From NCBI GenBank assembly GCA_900468805.1, contig UEIF01000019.1, forward strand, positions 24,487-88,486: DNA of 64,000 bases, given 5' to 3'. Source of the DNA: Hyphomicrobiales bacterium. GTDB lineage: Bacteria > Pseudomonadota > Alphaproteobacteria > Rhizobiales > Rhizobiaceae. Under the pieces are notes generated by a model, which worked only from the letters and a program-made list of their open reading frames with translations, was not told where the DNA came from and ran no database searches. This document shows, one piece after another, positions 8,369 through 17,344 of the stretch. A program made the translations under genes and the position numbers. The first letter of the stretch is position 1. Every line of letters begins with the position of its first letter.

Positions 8369-9145
8369 ATGCGTCTCAAGAACAAGATCGCGCTCATTAC
8401 CGGCGGTAACAGCGGCATCGGACTTGCCACCGCCAAGGTGTTTCTCGCCGAAGGTGCCAAGGTAATCATTACCGGCCGCAATCCGGAAACACTCGCTGCA
8501 GCCGAAAAGGCGCTTGGTGGTCAGGTGCTGGCGCTGAAGATCGATCTCACCGACGTTGCGGCAGCGGAAAAGATCTTCGCCGAGGCCGCTTCAAAGGTCG
8601 GCAAGTTCGATATCGTCTTTGCCAATGCCGGCATCGGCGGCGCGACGCCTCTCGGTCAGACCTCGCTGGAACAGTTCGAGAAGATCATCAGCACCAACCT
8701 GACCTCGGTCTTCTTCACAGTCCAGTCCGCGTTGCCGCATCTGAACGATGGCGCTTCGGTTATACTCAACGGCTCCGTCCACGCCGTTCTCGGTGCGCCG
8801 GGCTGGTCGGCCTATGCCGCCACGAAGGGCGCCGTGCGCTCCATGACCCGCAACCTCGCCTCCGAGCTTGCGCCGCGCGGCATCCGCGTCAATCAGGTAA
8901 CGCCCGGCGGCACACGCACGCCGATCTGGTCGCCCTATGCGCAGTCGGAAGATGCGATGACGGCACTGGAAGAAAAGCTCGGGAATATGAGCGCGCTCGG
9001 CCGCATGAGCGAAGCAGACGAGATCGCAAAGGCCGCGCTCTATCTCGCCTCCGACGATTCCAGCAATGTCACGGGGATCGAAATTACCGTCGACGGCGGT
9101 ATGACGAGCGCTCCCTCCGGCGCCAAGATTTTCCGCGCCGCCTGA
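8369..9145 (+). CDS. SDR family oxidoreductase
   Basis: A 258-residue classical short-chain dehydrogenase/reductase. The cofactor loop is TGGNSGIG (residues 11-18), ANAGIGG is the NNAG-like block, the catalytic serine lies in LNGSVHA and the YxxxK pair in YAATKGA. The C-terminal VDGGM is typical. Substrate unknown; an acidic or basic residue after the second strand (GRNPE) suggests NADP(H). The start follows AATAGGAG. It is divergent from a TetR repressor with two operators, so it is likely induced by a small molecule. Confidence 0.88.
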   Translation: MRLKNKIALITGGNSGIGLATAKVFLAEGAKVIITGRNPETLAAAEKALGGQVLALKIDLTDVAAAEKIFAEAASKVGKFDIVFANAGIGGATPLGQTSLEQFEKIISTNLTSVFFTVQSALPHLNDGASVILNGSVHAVLGAPGWSAYAATKGAVRSMTRNLASELAPRGIRVNQVTPGGTRTPIWSPYAQSEDAMTALEEKLGNMSALGRMSEADEIAKAALYLASDDSSNVTGIEITVDGGMTSAPSGAKIFRAA

Positions 9146-9156
9146 GCGAACGGAAG

Positions 9157-10425
9157 CTAGCCGACTTTGACGACACCGGAGCGGCCGACAACACAGTTGC
9201 GGCCGCTCTTCTTTGCCTCGTAGAGGCGGCTGTCTGCCGCAGACAGCACGGTGGTGAAGCTGATGCCATCCTCGTCGGCGGTTGCAACCCCTATGCTCAC
9301 CGATACCGATGCATCATCGGGCGTCTTTACACTGGTCACGATCGTCCAGCGCAGGCGCTCGGCGAGCAGCAAGCCTTCGTCATGACCCGTACCGGGGCAA
9401 ACGGCGACAAACTCTTCGCCGCCAAAACGGAAGATACGATCGCTCGAGCGCAGCGTCATTCCGAGCCTCGCGGCAATGGCCTTTAGAACCTCGTCGCCCT
9501 GTAGATGGCCGAAGCCATCATTGACGTCCTTGAAATGATCGGCATCGATGATGAGAACGGTGGCATACTGGCCCTGCCGAAGCGCCTCACGCACCATCAG
9601 CGGCGCCTCCAGCTCCATGCGGCTGCGATCATAGACGCCGGTCAGCATGTCGCGGCCGGTTCGCTCCAGTAGGTCGTTATAACGCTCGCGGAATGTCAGA
9701 TCGCCAAAGAGGTCGCTGATCGAGCGGGCGGAGGCGGCAACGCCGTCCCGGCGGATATGGTATTCATAGATGGCAAACATCAGAGAATAGAGGCAGACGG
9801 CCAGCATCTTGGCTTTCCATCCCGCCCAGAAGGCCGTCATCGGAACGCCCATGAAATAGTGCAGCCCGCTGAAGAATAAGATCTGGTCAAAGGTCAAAAG
9901 CACCAGGCCAGAGGTCATGAAACGCAGCACCACGCGCCGGCGCATGAAGTCGCCAAGCTTCTCGTAAAGCAGGATGATGCCGAGCGAGTCGAGGTAGAGG
10001 ATTGCCGTTCCCCACACCATCAGCCAGCCCATTTCCTTCAGGAAATTGACGTCTGCCGGATGGCCGGGCGACAGTTCCAGCGGCTGATGAAGCTGCAGCA
10101 CCCAGGCAATGGCGACGGTCAGGAGATTACCGAGAAACAGACCATAGATCGGCTGGCGGACGGTTGCCGCATCCTCCTGCAGGTAGAGCATGAGGATCAT
10201 CATCAGCTTACCGGAAAAGAAGATCGAAGACCCCGGCGAGACGTTCCCGAACGGCAGCGAAACATAGAAGACCGCGGCGAGATAGGTCTCCATGAAATGC
10301 ATGACGCCGAGCGCAGTCAGGAAGACGCCCAATCCGAGGCGTTGGCGAAAATGCAGGAGACTGACCATCAGCACGAAATAGCCGACAGCTTCGACGATGA
10401 AGAGCCCGGCGTTGAAGAGCTCCAT
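9157..10425 (-). CDS. Membrane diguanylate cyclase (GGDEF)
   Basis: A 422-residue inner-membrane enzyme predicted to make cyclic di-GMP from two GTP. Residues 1-222 contain about six hydrophobic helices of an uncharacterised membrane sensory region; the GGDEF domain begins near 255 (DMLTGVYDRSRME). The active-site loop is GGEEF at 335-339, and RSSD at 326-329 lies exactly five residues before it, the position of the allosteric inhibitory site, so feedback inhibition by product is expected. No EAL domain follows. A GGCGCC-containing hairpin lies at 10504-10529 upstream. Confidence 0.88.
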   Translation of the reverse strand: MELFNAGLFIVEAVGYFVLMVSLLHFRQRLGLGVFLTALGVMHFMETYLAAVFYVSLPFGNVSPGSSIFFSGKLMMILMLYLQEDAATVRQPIYGLFLGNLLTVAIAWVLQLHQPLELSPGHPADVNFLKEMGWLMVWGTAILYLDSLGIILLYEKLGDFMRRRVVLRFMTSGLVLLTFDQILFFSGLHYFMGVPMTAFWAGWKAKMLAVCLYSLMFAIYEYHIRRDGVAASARSISDLFGDLTFRERYNDLLERTGRDMLTGVYDRSRMELEAPLMVREALRQGQYATVLIIDADHFKDVNDGFGHLQGDEVLKAIAARLGMTLRSSDRIFRFGGEEFVAVCPGTGHDEGLLLAERLRWTIVTSVKTPDDASVSVSIGVATADEDGISFTTVLSAADSRLYEAKKSGRNCVVGRSGVVKVG

Positions 10426-10653
10426 TACGGCCCTCCGCCGACAGGACCGCGCGAGACAGCGGCAGATCTTCTGGTCAATCGTCCGGAAAGTTCAAACACA
10501 AGCGGCGCCCTGCAAAACCTGCAGGCGCCACCTTCACCAAAATCCTTTAAGATTAGGTGAGCAAACCAGCAGTTTCCGTCACGGAAATGCTGTCATAGTT
10601 TTGAAAAACAACGGGAAATTTCGTCTTAAACAAGGCTTGCCGGCTAACGGCGC

Positions 10654-10983
10654 TCAGACCTGCCGAAGCTTCTCGCCATCGCCGAAGAGAGAAGGGCCGT
10701 GCTGATCAATGATCTGGTGCGCCTTGCGCACCGTGCATTCGATCGCATCATCGGACGAGGAAAAGAGATCGGCGCGAATGAACTTGCGCACAAGAACGTC
10801 CTCACCAACCTTCTTTTCGATGCGCCCGGCCAGACGATACTGGCCGCCTTCCTTCTGCGGCTCGGCATAAATGGTGCAATCGCCATAGAGCTGCGGCTCG
10901 CCGGAAGGACCCGCAGATGCCTCGTTGGAGGATTTACCGCCGCCGGAAAAGACCGAAAGAATGTTTGAAAGGAACGAAGCCAT
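10654..10983 (-). CDS. HlyU-family protein
   Basis: A 109-residue protein of the HlyU family, named for a Vibrio hemolysin regulator, though the alphaproteobacterial members are small beta-rich proteins without an HTH and their role is unclear. Seen here: a hydrophobic N-terminus (MASFLSNILSVFSGGG), a GGQYRLAGRI strand pair, EDVLVRKFIRAD and a C-terminal helix AHQIIDQHG. All fit the family. It stands alone between the diguanylate cyclase and the threonine dehydratase genes on the same strand; the 228-base gap after it makes a shared transcript with the cyclase uncertain. Confidence 0.75.
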   Translation of the reverse strand: MASFLSNILSVFSGGGKSSNEASAGPSGEPQLYGDCTIYAEPQKEGGQYRLAGRIEKKVGEDVLVRKFIRADLFSSSDDAIECTVRKAHQIIDQHGPSLFGDGEKLRQV

Positions 10984-11019
10984 AATTCGCCTTTAGCACG
11001 CAGTGCTGTTGACGCAAAG

Positions 11020-12270
11020 TCAAATGATGAGGTTTGCGAGGATCTCGTTTTCGGTAATGTCCTCGAACCCCATGCCTGACCTTTCGAAATTGGCGACGAG
11101 CGTCGCGAAGTTTTCCGGAGCCGTCGTTTCAATGCCGATCAGGATCGAACCGAAATTGCGCGCCGATTTCTTGAGATATTCGAAGCGGGCAATATCGTCA
11201 TGCGGTCCGAGAAGATTGAGGAAGTCGCGCAGCGCGCCGGGGCGTTGGGCAAGGCGCAGGATGAAGTATTTCTTCAAGCCGGCGTAGCGCATGGCGCGTT
11301 CCTTGACATCGGGCAGCCGCTCGAAATCGAAATTGCCACCCGAGACGACGGCAACGATCGTCTTGCCCTTGATGGCCTGGCGATCCATGGCGGCGATCGC
11401 CGTCAGCGACAGGGCGCCGGCCGGCTCCAGCACCACGCCTTCGACGTTCAGCATCTCCTGAATGGTGACGCAGATGGCGTTTTCCGGCATCAGCTTGACC
11501 TGATCAGGCGAAAACGTCTTCAATGCTGCGAAGTTCAGGTCGCCGATACGAGCGACCGCCGCACCATCGACGAAATTGTCGACCTTGGGGAGCGTCACCA
11601 GTTGCCCCGCCTCGAGGCTGCGGCGAAGGCTCGGCGCGCCGGCAGGTTCGGCAAAGACGAAGTCGGATTGCGGCACGATGCCACCGAGAAAGCCGGTGAT
11701 ACCAGCGGCAAGGCCGCCGCCGCCGACCGGCAGGACGACCATGTCAGGCACCGTGCCTTCAGGAAGCTGCTGCATGATTTCTGCGGCGACAGTCGCCTGC
11801 CCCTCGATGATATCGACGTGGTCGAATGGCGGCACCATGACGCCGCCGATCGCCTCCACATGGTCGCGGGCAGCCTGATAGCACTGATCGAAGAAATCGC
11901 CGATGAGTTCAATGGTGATGAAGCCGGCGCCAAACATGCGAGTCTTGTCGATCTTCTGCCGCGGCGTGGTGACCGGCATGAAGACGACACCCGGCACGCC
12001 GAAATGGCGGCACACGAACGCAAAACCCTGCGCGTGATTGCCGGCGGACGCGCAGACGAAGGTCTTGCCGCCCGCGCCCTCGGCGATCGCCTTGCGGAAG
12101 AAATTGAACGCGCCGCGGATCTTGTAGGATCGCACCGGCGAAAGATCCTCGCGCTTCAGCCAGATATCGGCGCCATAGCGAGCGGAAAGGTGATCATTAA
12201 GCTGCAGCGGCGTGGCGGGGAAAAGGCTGCGCATCGCCTCTTCGGCGCCTTCGACATCGTGTCTTGTCAC
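11020..12270 (-). CDS. ilvA: Threonine ammonia-lyase (biosynthetic type, short regulatory domain)
   Basis: A PLP enzyme that deaminates L-threonine to 2-oxobutanoate, the first step of isoleucine synthesis. The PLP lysine is in VRSYKIRGAFNFF, with ASAGNHAQG and the phosphate-binding GGGGLAAG downstream. The C-terminal 80 residues (YFILRLAQRPGALRDF...) form a single ACT-like domain, so the protein is the shorter form of about 416 residues. The start is uncertain: a GTG at 12270 (VTRHDVEGAEEAM) gives the family length, and an ATG at 12234 gives 404 residues. The frame stays open far upstream but that extension is not protein-like. Confidence 0.88.
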   Translation of the reverse strand: MTRHDVEGAEEAMRSLFPATPLQLNDHLSARYGADIWLKREDLSPVRSYKIRGAFNFFRKAIAEGAGGKTFVCASAGNHAQGFAFVCRHFGVPGVVFMPVTTPRQKIDKTRMFGAGFITIELIGDFFDQCYQAARDHVEAIGGVMVPPFDHVDIIEGQATVAAEIMQQLPEGTVPDMVVLPVGGGGLAAGITGFLGGIVPQSDFVFAEPAGAPSLRRSLEAGQLVTLPKVDNFVDGAAVARIGDLNFAALKTFSPDQVKLMPENAICVTIQEMLNVEGVVLEPAGALSLTAIAAMDRQAIKGKTIVAVVSGGNFDFERLPDVKERAMRYAGLKKYFILRLAQRPGALRDFLNLLGPHDDIARFEYLKKSARNFGSILIGIETTAPENFATLVANFERSGMGFEDITENEILANLII

Positions 12271-12465
12271 GTGCGTTCGTCCATTTTTCAGAAATCCAAC
12301 GCCGCTATGACACAGCCAGCCAGCGGAAAGAAGCCCGTTTGCGCCATTTGCGGTTCGCTCGATGAAAGGCTTCCTTAAGTGCGTCTTCAGATCACGCCCA
12401 CTATCCACGTCACGTGGACGGCTTTTAACTTGATGGCGCATAGCGATTGCTAATATGACGATATC

Positions 12466-12828
12466 ATGACATCCAAGATCGCAAAGCCACTGGCCTGGCT
12501 TCTTCTCGCCTTCATCGTGTTCGTGACAGTTTCGCCGATCGAATTGCGACCACACACGATCGAGACACCGGATATTGACCGTGCCGCAGCTTACCTGGCG
12601 GCAGGACTGGCTTTCGCTCTTGCTTATCCGAGACAATGGAAGACAGTCGCCGTGCTGCTGATCTTCGGTGCCATCGCGATCGAATATCTGCAGTACCTGT
12701 CGCCGACGCGGCATGCGCGCCTTCACGATGCAGGCGTCAAGGCAATGGGCGCGGCACTCGGCCTGATCGCTGGCTGGGTCTTCAACAAATGGCGTGAAGC
12801 GAAAACCGGGGCGGATGCCGCCGCGTAA
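12466..12828 (+). CDS. VanZ-like small membrane protein
   Basis: A 120-residue inner-membrane protein with three to four hydrophobic helices (near residues 9-22, 44-54, 62-76 and 94-108). The pattern FGAIAIEYLQYLSPTRHARLHDAGVKAMGAALG resembles the VanZ family's acidic E-x-Q and D-x-x-x-N/K motifs. The function of such stand-alone proteins is unknown; I make no claim about glycopeptide resistance. It is divergent from ilvA, about 195 bases away. Confidence 0.7.
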   Translation: MTSKIAKPLAWLLLAFIVFVTVSPIELRPHTIETPDIDRAAAYLAAGLAFALAYPRQWKTVAVLLIFGAIAIEYLQYLSPTRHARLHDAGVKAMGAALGLIAGWVFNKWREAKTGADAAA

Positions 12829-12858
12829 TTTGCCAGACGCTGACAAGGGACTTGGACG

Positions 12859-12990
12859 TTAAAGCCCGCGTATCTGCAAGGCCCAGAAGAACAGTGGCAC
12901 TGCTGTCACCACCGTTGCCATTAGTAGAACGGCACTCATTTTGAAAAGTCTGACGCGCCGCGTTCTTGCTCCATCCCAATCGTAAACCAT
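12859..12990 (-). CDS. 43-residue single-helix membrane protein
   Basis: A short frame encoding MVYDWDGARTRRV followed by a basic segment and one hydrophobic helix (SAVLLMATVVTAVPLFFWAL) ending in QIRGL. GGGAG lies seven bases before the ATG, an unusually good Shine-Dalgarno match for a chance frame. The basic N-terminal part before the helix predicts a cytoplasmic N-terminus. Function unknown. It is convergent with the VanZ-like gene, 30 bases away, and precedes tRNA-Leu by a separate interval on the same strand. Confidence 0.55.
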   Translation of the reverse strand: MVYDWDGARTRRVRLFKMSAVLLMATVVTAVPLFFWALQIRGL

Positions 12991-13123
12991 CGTCTTACTC
13001 CCACTAAGACAATACCTACTCAACCGCACAGTGCCTGCATTTCTTGCACCGTTGAGACCACAGACAAGCGCTGCCTATGGTTCATTCATCTTATACAAGC
13101 ACATTCGAACGCGTTTATGAAGA

Positions 13124-13209
13124 TGGTGCGAGCGACGGGGATCGAACCCGTATAGCCTAAGGCCGAGAGATTTTAAGTCTCTTGCGTCTACCAGTTTCGC
13201 CACGCTCGC
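13124..13209 (-). tRNA. tRNA-Leu (UAA anticodon)
   Basis: On the minus strand the sequence folds as a class II tRNA: acceptor GCGAGCG/CGCTCGC, D-loop AAACTGGTAGACGC, anticodon stem AGAGA-CTTAAAA-TCTCT giving anticodon TAA, a long variable arm (CGGCCTTAGGCT), T-arm ACGGG-TTCGATC-CCCGT, discriminator A and an encoded CCA end. The long variable arm and TAA anticodon identify leucine. Length is 86 bases. Confidence 0.95.
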
Positions 13210-13304
13210 GCGCCGTCCAGATCAACGACTTGGGCGGATTCGTCAAGAAAATGTTTGCGCGACCCCACGGCGACCGGAGAGCCTACCTAAGGTATCACCG
13301 TGTC

Positions 13305-13335
13305 AAAATAAAACGGCGGCCCAAAGGACCGCCGT
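13305..13335 (-). terminator. Intrinsic terminator of wrbA
   Basis: On the minus strand ACGGCGG pairs with CCGCCGT across TCCTTTGGG, followed by TTTATTTT. It lies 24 bases past the wrbA stop codon. Confidence 0.8.
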
Positions 13336-13359
13336 CTCACAGAAAGATTTTAGCTGAAT

Positions 13360-13956
13360 TCAGGCGAGCTTTGCAGTGATCTTGGCGACATGTGCGCCCT
13401 GATACTTGGCAGCTTCAAGCTCGATTGCCGAAGGCTGGCGCGAGCCGTCGCCGTTGGTGATAGTGGATGCGCCGTAGGGCGAGCCGCCCTTGACTTCTTC
13501 CGTGCCCATCTGCCCCTGGAAAGCATAGGGAAGGCCGACATAGGCCATGCCGTGATGCAGGAAGGTCGGGACGAAGCCGAGGATCGTCGATTCCTGGCCA
13601 CCGTGCTGCGTGGCGGACGAGGTGAACATCGAGCCGACTTTGCCGACGAGCTTGCCGGTGAACCACAGGCTACCGGTCTGGTCCCAGAAATTGCGCATCT
13701 GCGAAGCGACCGTGCCAAAACGCGTGCCGGCGCCGACGATGATCGCATCGTAATCAGGCAGTTCGTCAACGGTGGCGATCGGCGCTGCCTGGTCGACCTT
13801 GTAGTAGGATGCTTTGGCGACTTCTTCCGACACCAGTTCCGGAACGCGCTTGACGACGACATCAGCGCCGGCGGATTTCGCGCCTTCGGCTACGGCATAT
13901 GCCATGGTTTCGATGTGGCCATAAGCCGAGTAGTAGAGGACGAGAATCTTCGCCAT
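13360..13956 (-). CDS. wrbA: NAD(P)H:quinone oxidoreductase, type IV (WrbA)
   Basis: A 198-residue tetrameric flavodoxin-like enzyme that reduces quinones by two electrons using FMN and NAD(P)H. The FMN phosphate loop is [12 protein letters not shown] (residues 8-19); [21 protein letters not shown] near 80 and [14 protein letters not shown] near 112 are family signatures around the flavin. The start follows GGAGATAAC. A strong terminator follows the gene. Upstream lies a 230-base gap with no other gene. Confidence 0.95.
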   Translation of the reverse strand: MAKILVLYYSAYGHIETMAYAVAEGAKSAGADVVVKRVPELVSEEVAKASYYKVDQAAPIATVDELPDYDAIIVGAGTRFGTVASQMRNFWDQTGSLWFTGKLVGKVGSMFTSSATQHGGQESTILGFVPTFLHHGMAYVGLPYAFQGQMGTEEVKGGSPYGASTITNGDGSRQPSAIELEAAKYQGAHVAKITAKLA

Positions 13957-14186
13957 TGTTATCTCCATCAAAGGATTGATTGAATTTCCTGACCGCAAGG
14001 GTTCTATCAGCGCATCCGGTTGAACACAGCCCTGCCCCGAAGAACTCACTGTTCACTGGCTGTAGACGAAAATTCACTTGCCCTTTCGTTTGGGGTTGAA
14101 CGAGCCTTCGGTTTAGCCGCTTTGCCGTTTGCAAAACGGCCAAACGACGCTACCTATTTGCAAGCTTCACACCACGGAATATCCCC

Positions 14187-14963
14187 ATGAGCAATGAGAC
14201 CGTCGTTACCGCCGCCATGCTAGCCATCGGCGACGAGCTTCTTTCCGGCCGTACCAAGGACAAGAATATCGGCCACCTCGCCGACATGCTGACCATCTCG
14301 GGCATAGACCTGAAGGAGGTTCGCATCGTCGCCGACGAGGAGGATGCGATCGTTGAGGCGTTAAACGCGCTCCGCGGCAAATACGACTATGTCTTCACCT
14401 CCGGCGGCATCGGCCCGACGCATGACGATATCACTGCGGATGCCGTCTCGAAGGCTTTCGGCGTGCCCTGCGAACATGATGCGGCGGCGATGGTGCTGCT
14501 CGCCGAGATGTACAGGCGCCGCGAGATGGAATTCACCGAGGCTCGTCAGCGCATGGCACGCATGCCACGCGGTGCAGCCCATATCGCCAACCCGGTTTCG
14601 ACCGCGCCCGGTTTTGTCATCGGCAATGTCTATGTGATGGCCGGCGTTCCGCAGGTGTTTCAGGCGATGGTCGACAATGTGCTGCCGACGCTGCGGACGG
14701 GCACGCCCGTCGTCTCGCTCGCCATCGCCTGCCCATATGGCGAAGGGGAGATCGGCACGCCGCTGGCGGCGATCCAGAAGGCGCATCCGGAGACCAGCAT
14801 CGGCTCCTATCCGCGTTACGTGGGGCAAAAATTTTCCACCGAGATCGTGGTGCGTGGTCGCTCCCAGGATATAGTCGAGGCTGCGGGTGCGGACGTGCGG
14901 ACCATGATCGAGGATATCAGACGCAGGAAGGACATTGCCGAAAACCATTCGGCGGAAGCGTGA
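14187..14963 (+). CDS. Molybdopterin-binding-fold protein, CinA N-terminal-like
   Basis: A 258-residue protein with the MoCF/MogA-like fold, usually annotated competence/damage-inducible protein A or molybdopterin-binding protein. The conserved block FTSGGIGPTHDDITADAVSKA lies near residues 70-90, preceded by the GDELLSGRTKDKN motif at 12-24. It lacks the C-terminal nicotinamide deamidase domain of full-length CinA, so it is not expected to deamidate NMN. The substrate is not known. It is co-directional with the universal stress gene 100 bases downstream. Confidence 0.8.
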   Translation: MSNETVVTAAMLAIGDELLSGRTKDKNIGHLADMLTISGIDLKEVRIVADEEDAIVEALNALRGKYDYVFTSGGIGPTHDDITADAVSKAFGVPCEHDAAAMVLLAEMYRRREMEFTEARQRMARMPRGAAHIANPVSTAPGFVIGNVYVMAGVPQVFQAMVDNVLPTLRTGTPVVSLAIACPYGEGEIGTPLAAIQKAHPETSIGSYPRYVGQKFSTEIVVRGRSQDIVEAAGADVRTMIEDIRRRKDIAENHSAEA

Positions 14964-15062
14964 AGACGGTGTGCGGCCTTGATCCCGGTCAAGGAACCGC
15001 CCCGCATTCCCGAGCATTTCTTTCCTCGCGGACCATCATTTCAGCCGCAACGGAGAATTGAT

Positions 15063-15905
15063 ATGTCTTATAAAACCATTCTCGCCATTCTGGATACAGC
15101 AGACAATAGTGGCGCTGTTGCCGATTTCGCCTTTGCCATCGCCGCAGAAAGCGGCGCCCATGTGATCGGCCTGCATGCCGAAACGATCGCCGCCGTCCCG
15201 CTGGTCGCGCCGATGGAAATTCCCGATCCGGTCGCCGTGCAGGCGCTTCAGGACATGGCCCATGCCGAGACCATCGAGGTCGAGCGCATCTTCCGTGCCC
15301 GTGCCGATGCTGCAGGCGCTTCCTTCGAATGGCGAGCTTTTGTGACGTCGACCGGATACGGCTCTGCACCGCTGATCGAAAGCGCGCGCAGTGCCGACCT
15401 GCTGATCGCCTCGCAGGCTGATCCGGCACGGCCCTCCGACAGCCACGTGGACGTCGACGAATTCCTGTTCGAGAGCGGCCGGCCGGTGCTGATGATCCCC
15501 TACATCATCCGCCAGCCGAAGCCGATCAAGCGTGTGCTGATTGCCTGGAACGGCTCGAAGGAAGCAACGCGAGCCTGCTTCGATGCCCTGCCGATATTGA
15601 AGGCCGCTGAAGCCGTAGAGATCTTCTCCGTCGATCCGGCCGAGACCGCAACCCGATCGGCGACGACTGCCGGCGCGGAGATCGCCGCAACGCTTGCACG
15701 CCACGGCGTGAACGTGACGCTCGCCACGGCCGCAAGTGGCGACAAGAACGCCTCGCACGTCATCGAGAACCGGCTTTCGGACGACAGCATCGACCTTCTC
15801 GTCATGGGTGCCTACACGCATTCCTGGCTGTGGCAGACGATCTTCGGTGGCACGACGAAGACACTTTTGCAGTCCATGACGGCGCTGACATTGCTGTCGC
15901 GTTAA
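15063..15905 (+). CDS. Universal stress protein, tandem UspA domains
   Basis: A 280-residue cytosolic protein with two UspA folds: residues 1-145 (beginning MSYKTILAILD) and about 155-280 (RVLIAWNGSKEATRACFDALP). The C-terminal unit ends DLLVMGAYTHSWLWQTIFGGTTKTLL, close to the ATP-binding G2xG9(S/T) pattern. The first domain lacks that glycine pattern. Such proteins respond to starvation, redox or membrane stress. The start after AACGGAGA was chosen over a frame open to 14979. A hairpin with a T-rich tail lies 70 bases downstream. Confidence 0.88.
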   Translation: MSYKTILAILDTADNSGAVADFAFAIAAESGAHVIGLHAETIAAVPLVAPMEIPDPVAVQALQDMAHAETIEVERIFRARADAAGASFEWRAFVTSTGYGSAPLIESARSADLLIASQADPARPSDSHVDVDEFLFESGRPVLMIPYIIRQPKPIKRVLIAWNGSKEATRACFDALPILKAAEAVEIFSVDPAETATRSATTAGAEIAATLARHGVNVTLATAASGDKNASHVIENRLSDDSIDLLVMGAYTHSWLWQTIFGGTTKTLLQSMTALTLLSR

Positions 15906-15974
15906 CGTCGCTCTTGCGTTTTGCCTCCAAATCCCGCTAATTGCGGCGACCGATGATATCAGGCTTCGGCATCC

Positions 15975-16006
15975 ATCGCGCAGTTCCGGCTGCGCGATTT
16001 GCGTTT
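15975..16006 (+). terminator. Terminator-like hairpin upstream of gpt
   Basis: ATCGCGCAG (15975-15983) pairs perfectly with CTGCGCGAT (15990-15998) across TTCCGG, followed by TTGCGTTTT. It could end the universal stress transcript or attenuate expression of gpt, which starts 68 bases later. Confidence 0.55.
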
Positions 16007-16073
16007 TGCCAGCCGATACCCACGCGGTCGCCGGCAAACGGCGTGTTGTTTTTTCATGCCGCGGAGTAACCCG

Positions 16074-16571
16074 ATGTCCCTTCCCGATAAAGCCTTCCCC
16101 GTTTCCTGGGATCAGTTCCACCGTGATGCGCGTGCGCTTGCCTGGCGGCTTGCCGGACTCGGCCAGGAGTTCAAGGCGATCGTCTGTATCACCCGTGGCG
16201 GCCTCGTTCCGGCGGCGATTATTTCGCGCGAGTTGAACATCCGCCTCATTGAGACGGTCTGCGTCGCGTCCTATCACGACTACGTCAATCAAGGCGACAT
16301 GGTGCTGCTCAAGGGCATTGCGCCTGAACTGATGGAAAACGGCGGCGAAGGCGTGCTTGTCGTCGACGATCTCACGGATACCGGCAAGACAGCCGCTCAG
16401 GTGCGTGGCATGCTGCCGAAGGCGCATTTCGCCTGCGTCTACGCCAAGCCGAAGGGCGTGCCGACGATCGATACCTTCATCACCGAAGTCAGCCAGGACA
16501 CCTGGATCTACTTCCCCTGGGATATGGGCTTCACCTACCAGGAGCCGATCGCCAAGGGCGCTCGCGGCTAA
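16074..16571 (+). CDS. gpt: Xanthine phosphoribosyltransferase
   Basis: A 165-residue purine salvage enzyme that joins PRPP with xanthine or guanine. The PRPP-binding motif [14 protein letters not shown] lies at about residues 93-106, [16 protein letters not shown] near 41 is the pyrophosphate loop and [10 protein letters not shown] near 143 is the base-binding region. The start after GCGGAGTAA matches family length; an upstream in-frame extension begins within the terminator-like hairpin. It appears to be transcribed alone. Confidence 0.88.
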   Translation: MSLPDKAFPVSWDQFHRDARALAWRLAGLGQEFKAIVCITRGGLVPAAIISRELNIRLIETVCVASYHDYVNQGDMVLLKGIAPELMENGGEGVLVVDDLTDTGKTAAQVRGMLPKAHFACVYAKPKGVPTIDTFITEVSQDTWIYFPWDMGFTYQEPIAKGARG

Positions 16572-16753
16572 CAGCCCATGCCGCGAGTAACCTCCGGCTT
16601 TACGACCGAAAATTGTCCCAATATTTGTCTCCCCGATAGCAGCTTCCAGCCCCGTTCGGTAACGTCCATTTTATTTTATTAGCATAGGCTCAGGCAACTA
16701 CCGGTCGCAATAACCGGATATAAAGTGTAGCTGAATGCGGTTGGGGAAACGCA

Positions 16754-17344
16754 ATGGCGTGCTGGGGCAAGATACGAACGGCAGCGGCCTTCGGGCTGAT
16801 CGGCTGCCTGTTTCCTTATACGCCTGCCGGGGCCGAGCCGGCCTATATCAGCGTCGTGCGCGAATATGTCGAAACATTCGTCCGGCCGGTGGTTAAGGCT
16901 CCCGTCGTCCTGAAGGCGATCGAGGAGCAGAACGCCAGATTCAGCGATGTCAGCGAGATGGACATGCGGGTGCTGGACGAAACCTACCAGGCGGAGGTCG
17001 CCCAGGGCAATTTCCAGATGGTCAGGGCGCTGGTGGCGAAATCCGTCTCGCATTATCTCAAATCGAAGCAGGATGATTCGCAGGGAACAATCCTCGAATT
17101 CTTCGTCACCGACTGTCACGGGCTGAATGTCGGACAGAGCACCATCACGACAGACTACTGGCAGGGCGACGAGGATAAGTTTCTGCAAACCTTCGCCCGC
17201 GATTCGCAGGAGATCTATATCAGCCCGGCGGAGCGCGACGAGTCGACCCAGCTTCTGGAAACCCAGGCAAGCTTCGTGATCACCGACGAGGCGGGCAAGC
17301 CGATCGGCACGGCGACCGTCACGATTGCCATCGACGCCCTCTAG
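16754..17344 (+). CDS. Secreted protein with a Cache/PDC-like sensor fold
   Basis: A 196-residue protein with a signal peptide (hydrophobic residues 10-24, cleavage near AGA-EP). The mature part resembles periplasmic PDC/Cache modules: a long helix near EYVETFVRPVVKAP, the block EFFVTDCHGLNVGQSTITTDYWQGDEDKF and a final TQASFVITDEAGKPIGTATVTIAI strand set. Such domains normally sit outside histidine kinases or chemoreceptors, but there is no membrane anchor or signalling domain here, so it may be a soluble binding protein. The ligand is unknown. Confidence 0.6.
   Translation: MACWGKIRTAAAFGLIGCLFPYTPAGAEPAYISVVREYVETFVRPVVKAPVVLKAIEEQNARFSDVSEMDMRVLDETYQAEVAQGNFQMVRALVAKSVSHYLKSKQDDSQGTILEFFVTDCHGLNVGQSTITTDYWQGDEDKFLQTFARDSQEIYISPAERDESTQLLETQASFVITDEAGKPIGTATVTIAIDAL

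Noticed and set aside
12271..12846. Upstream extension of the threonine dehydratase frame
   Set aside because: The frame is open but antisense to the VanZ-like gene in part, and the extension has no protein-like pattern; the family starts near the chosen GTG.
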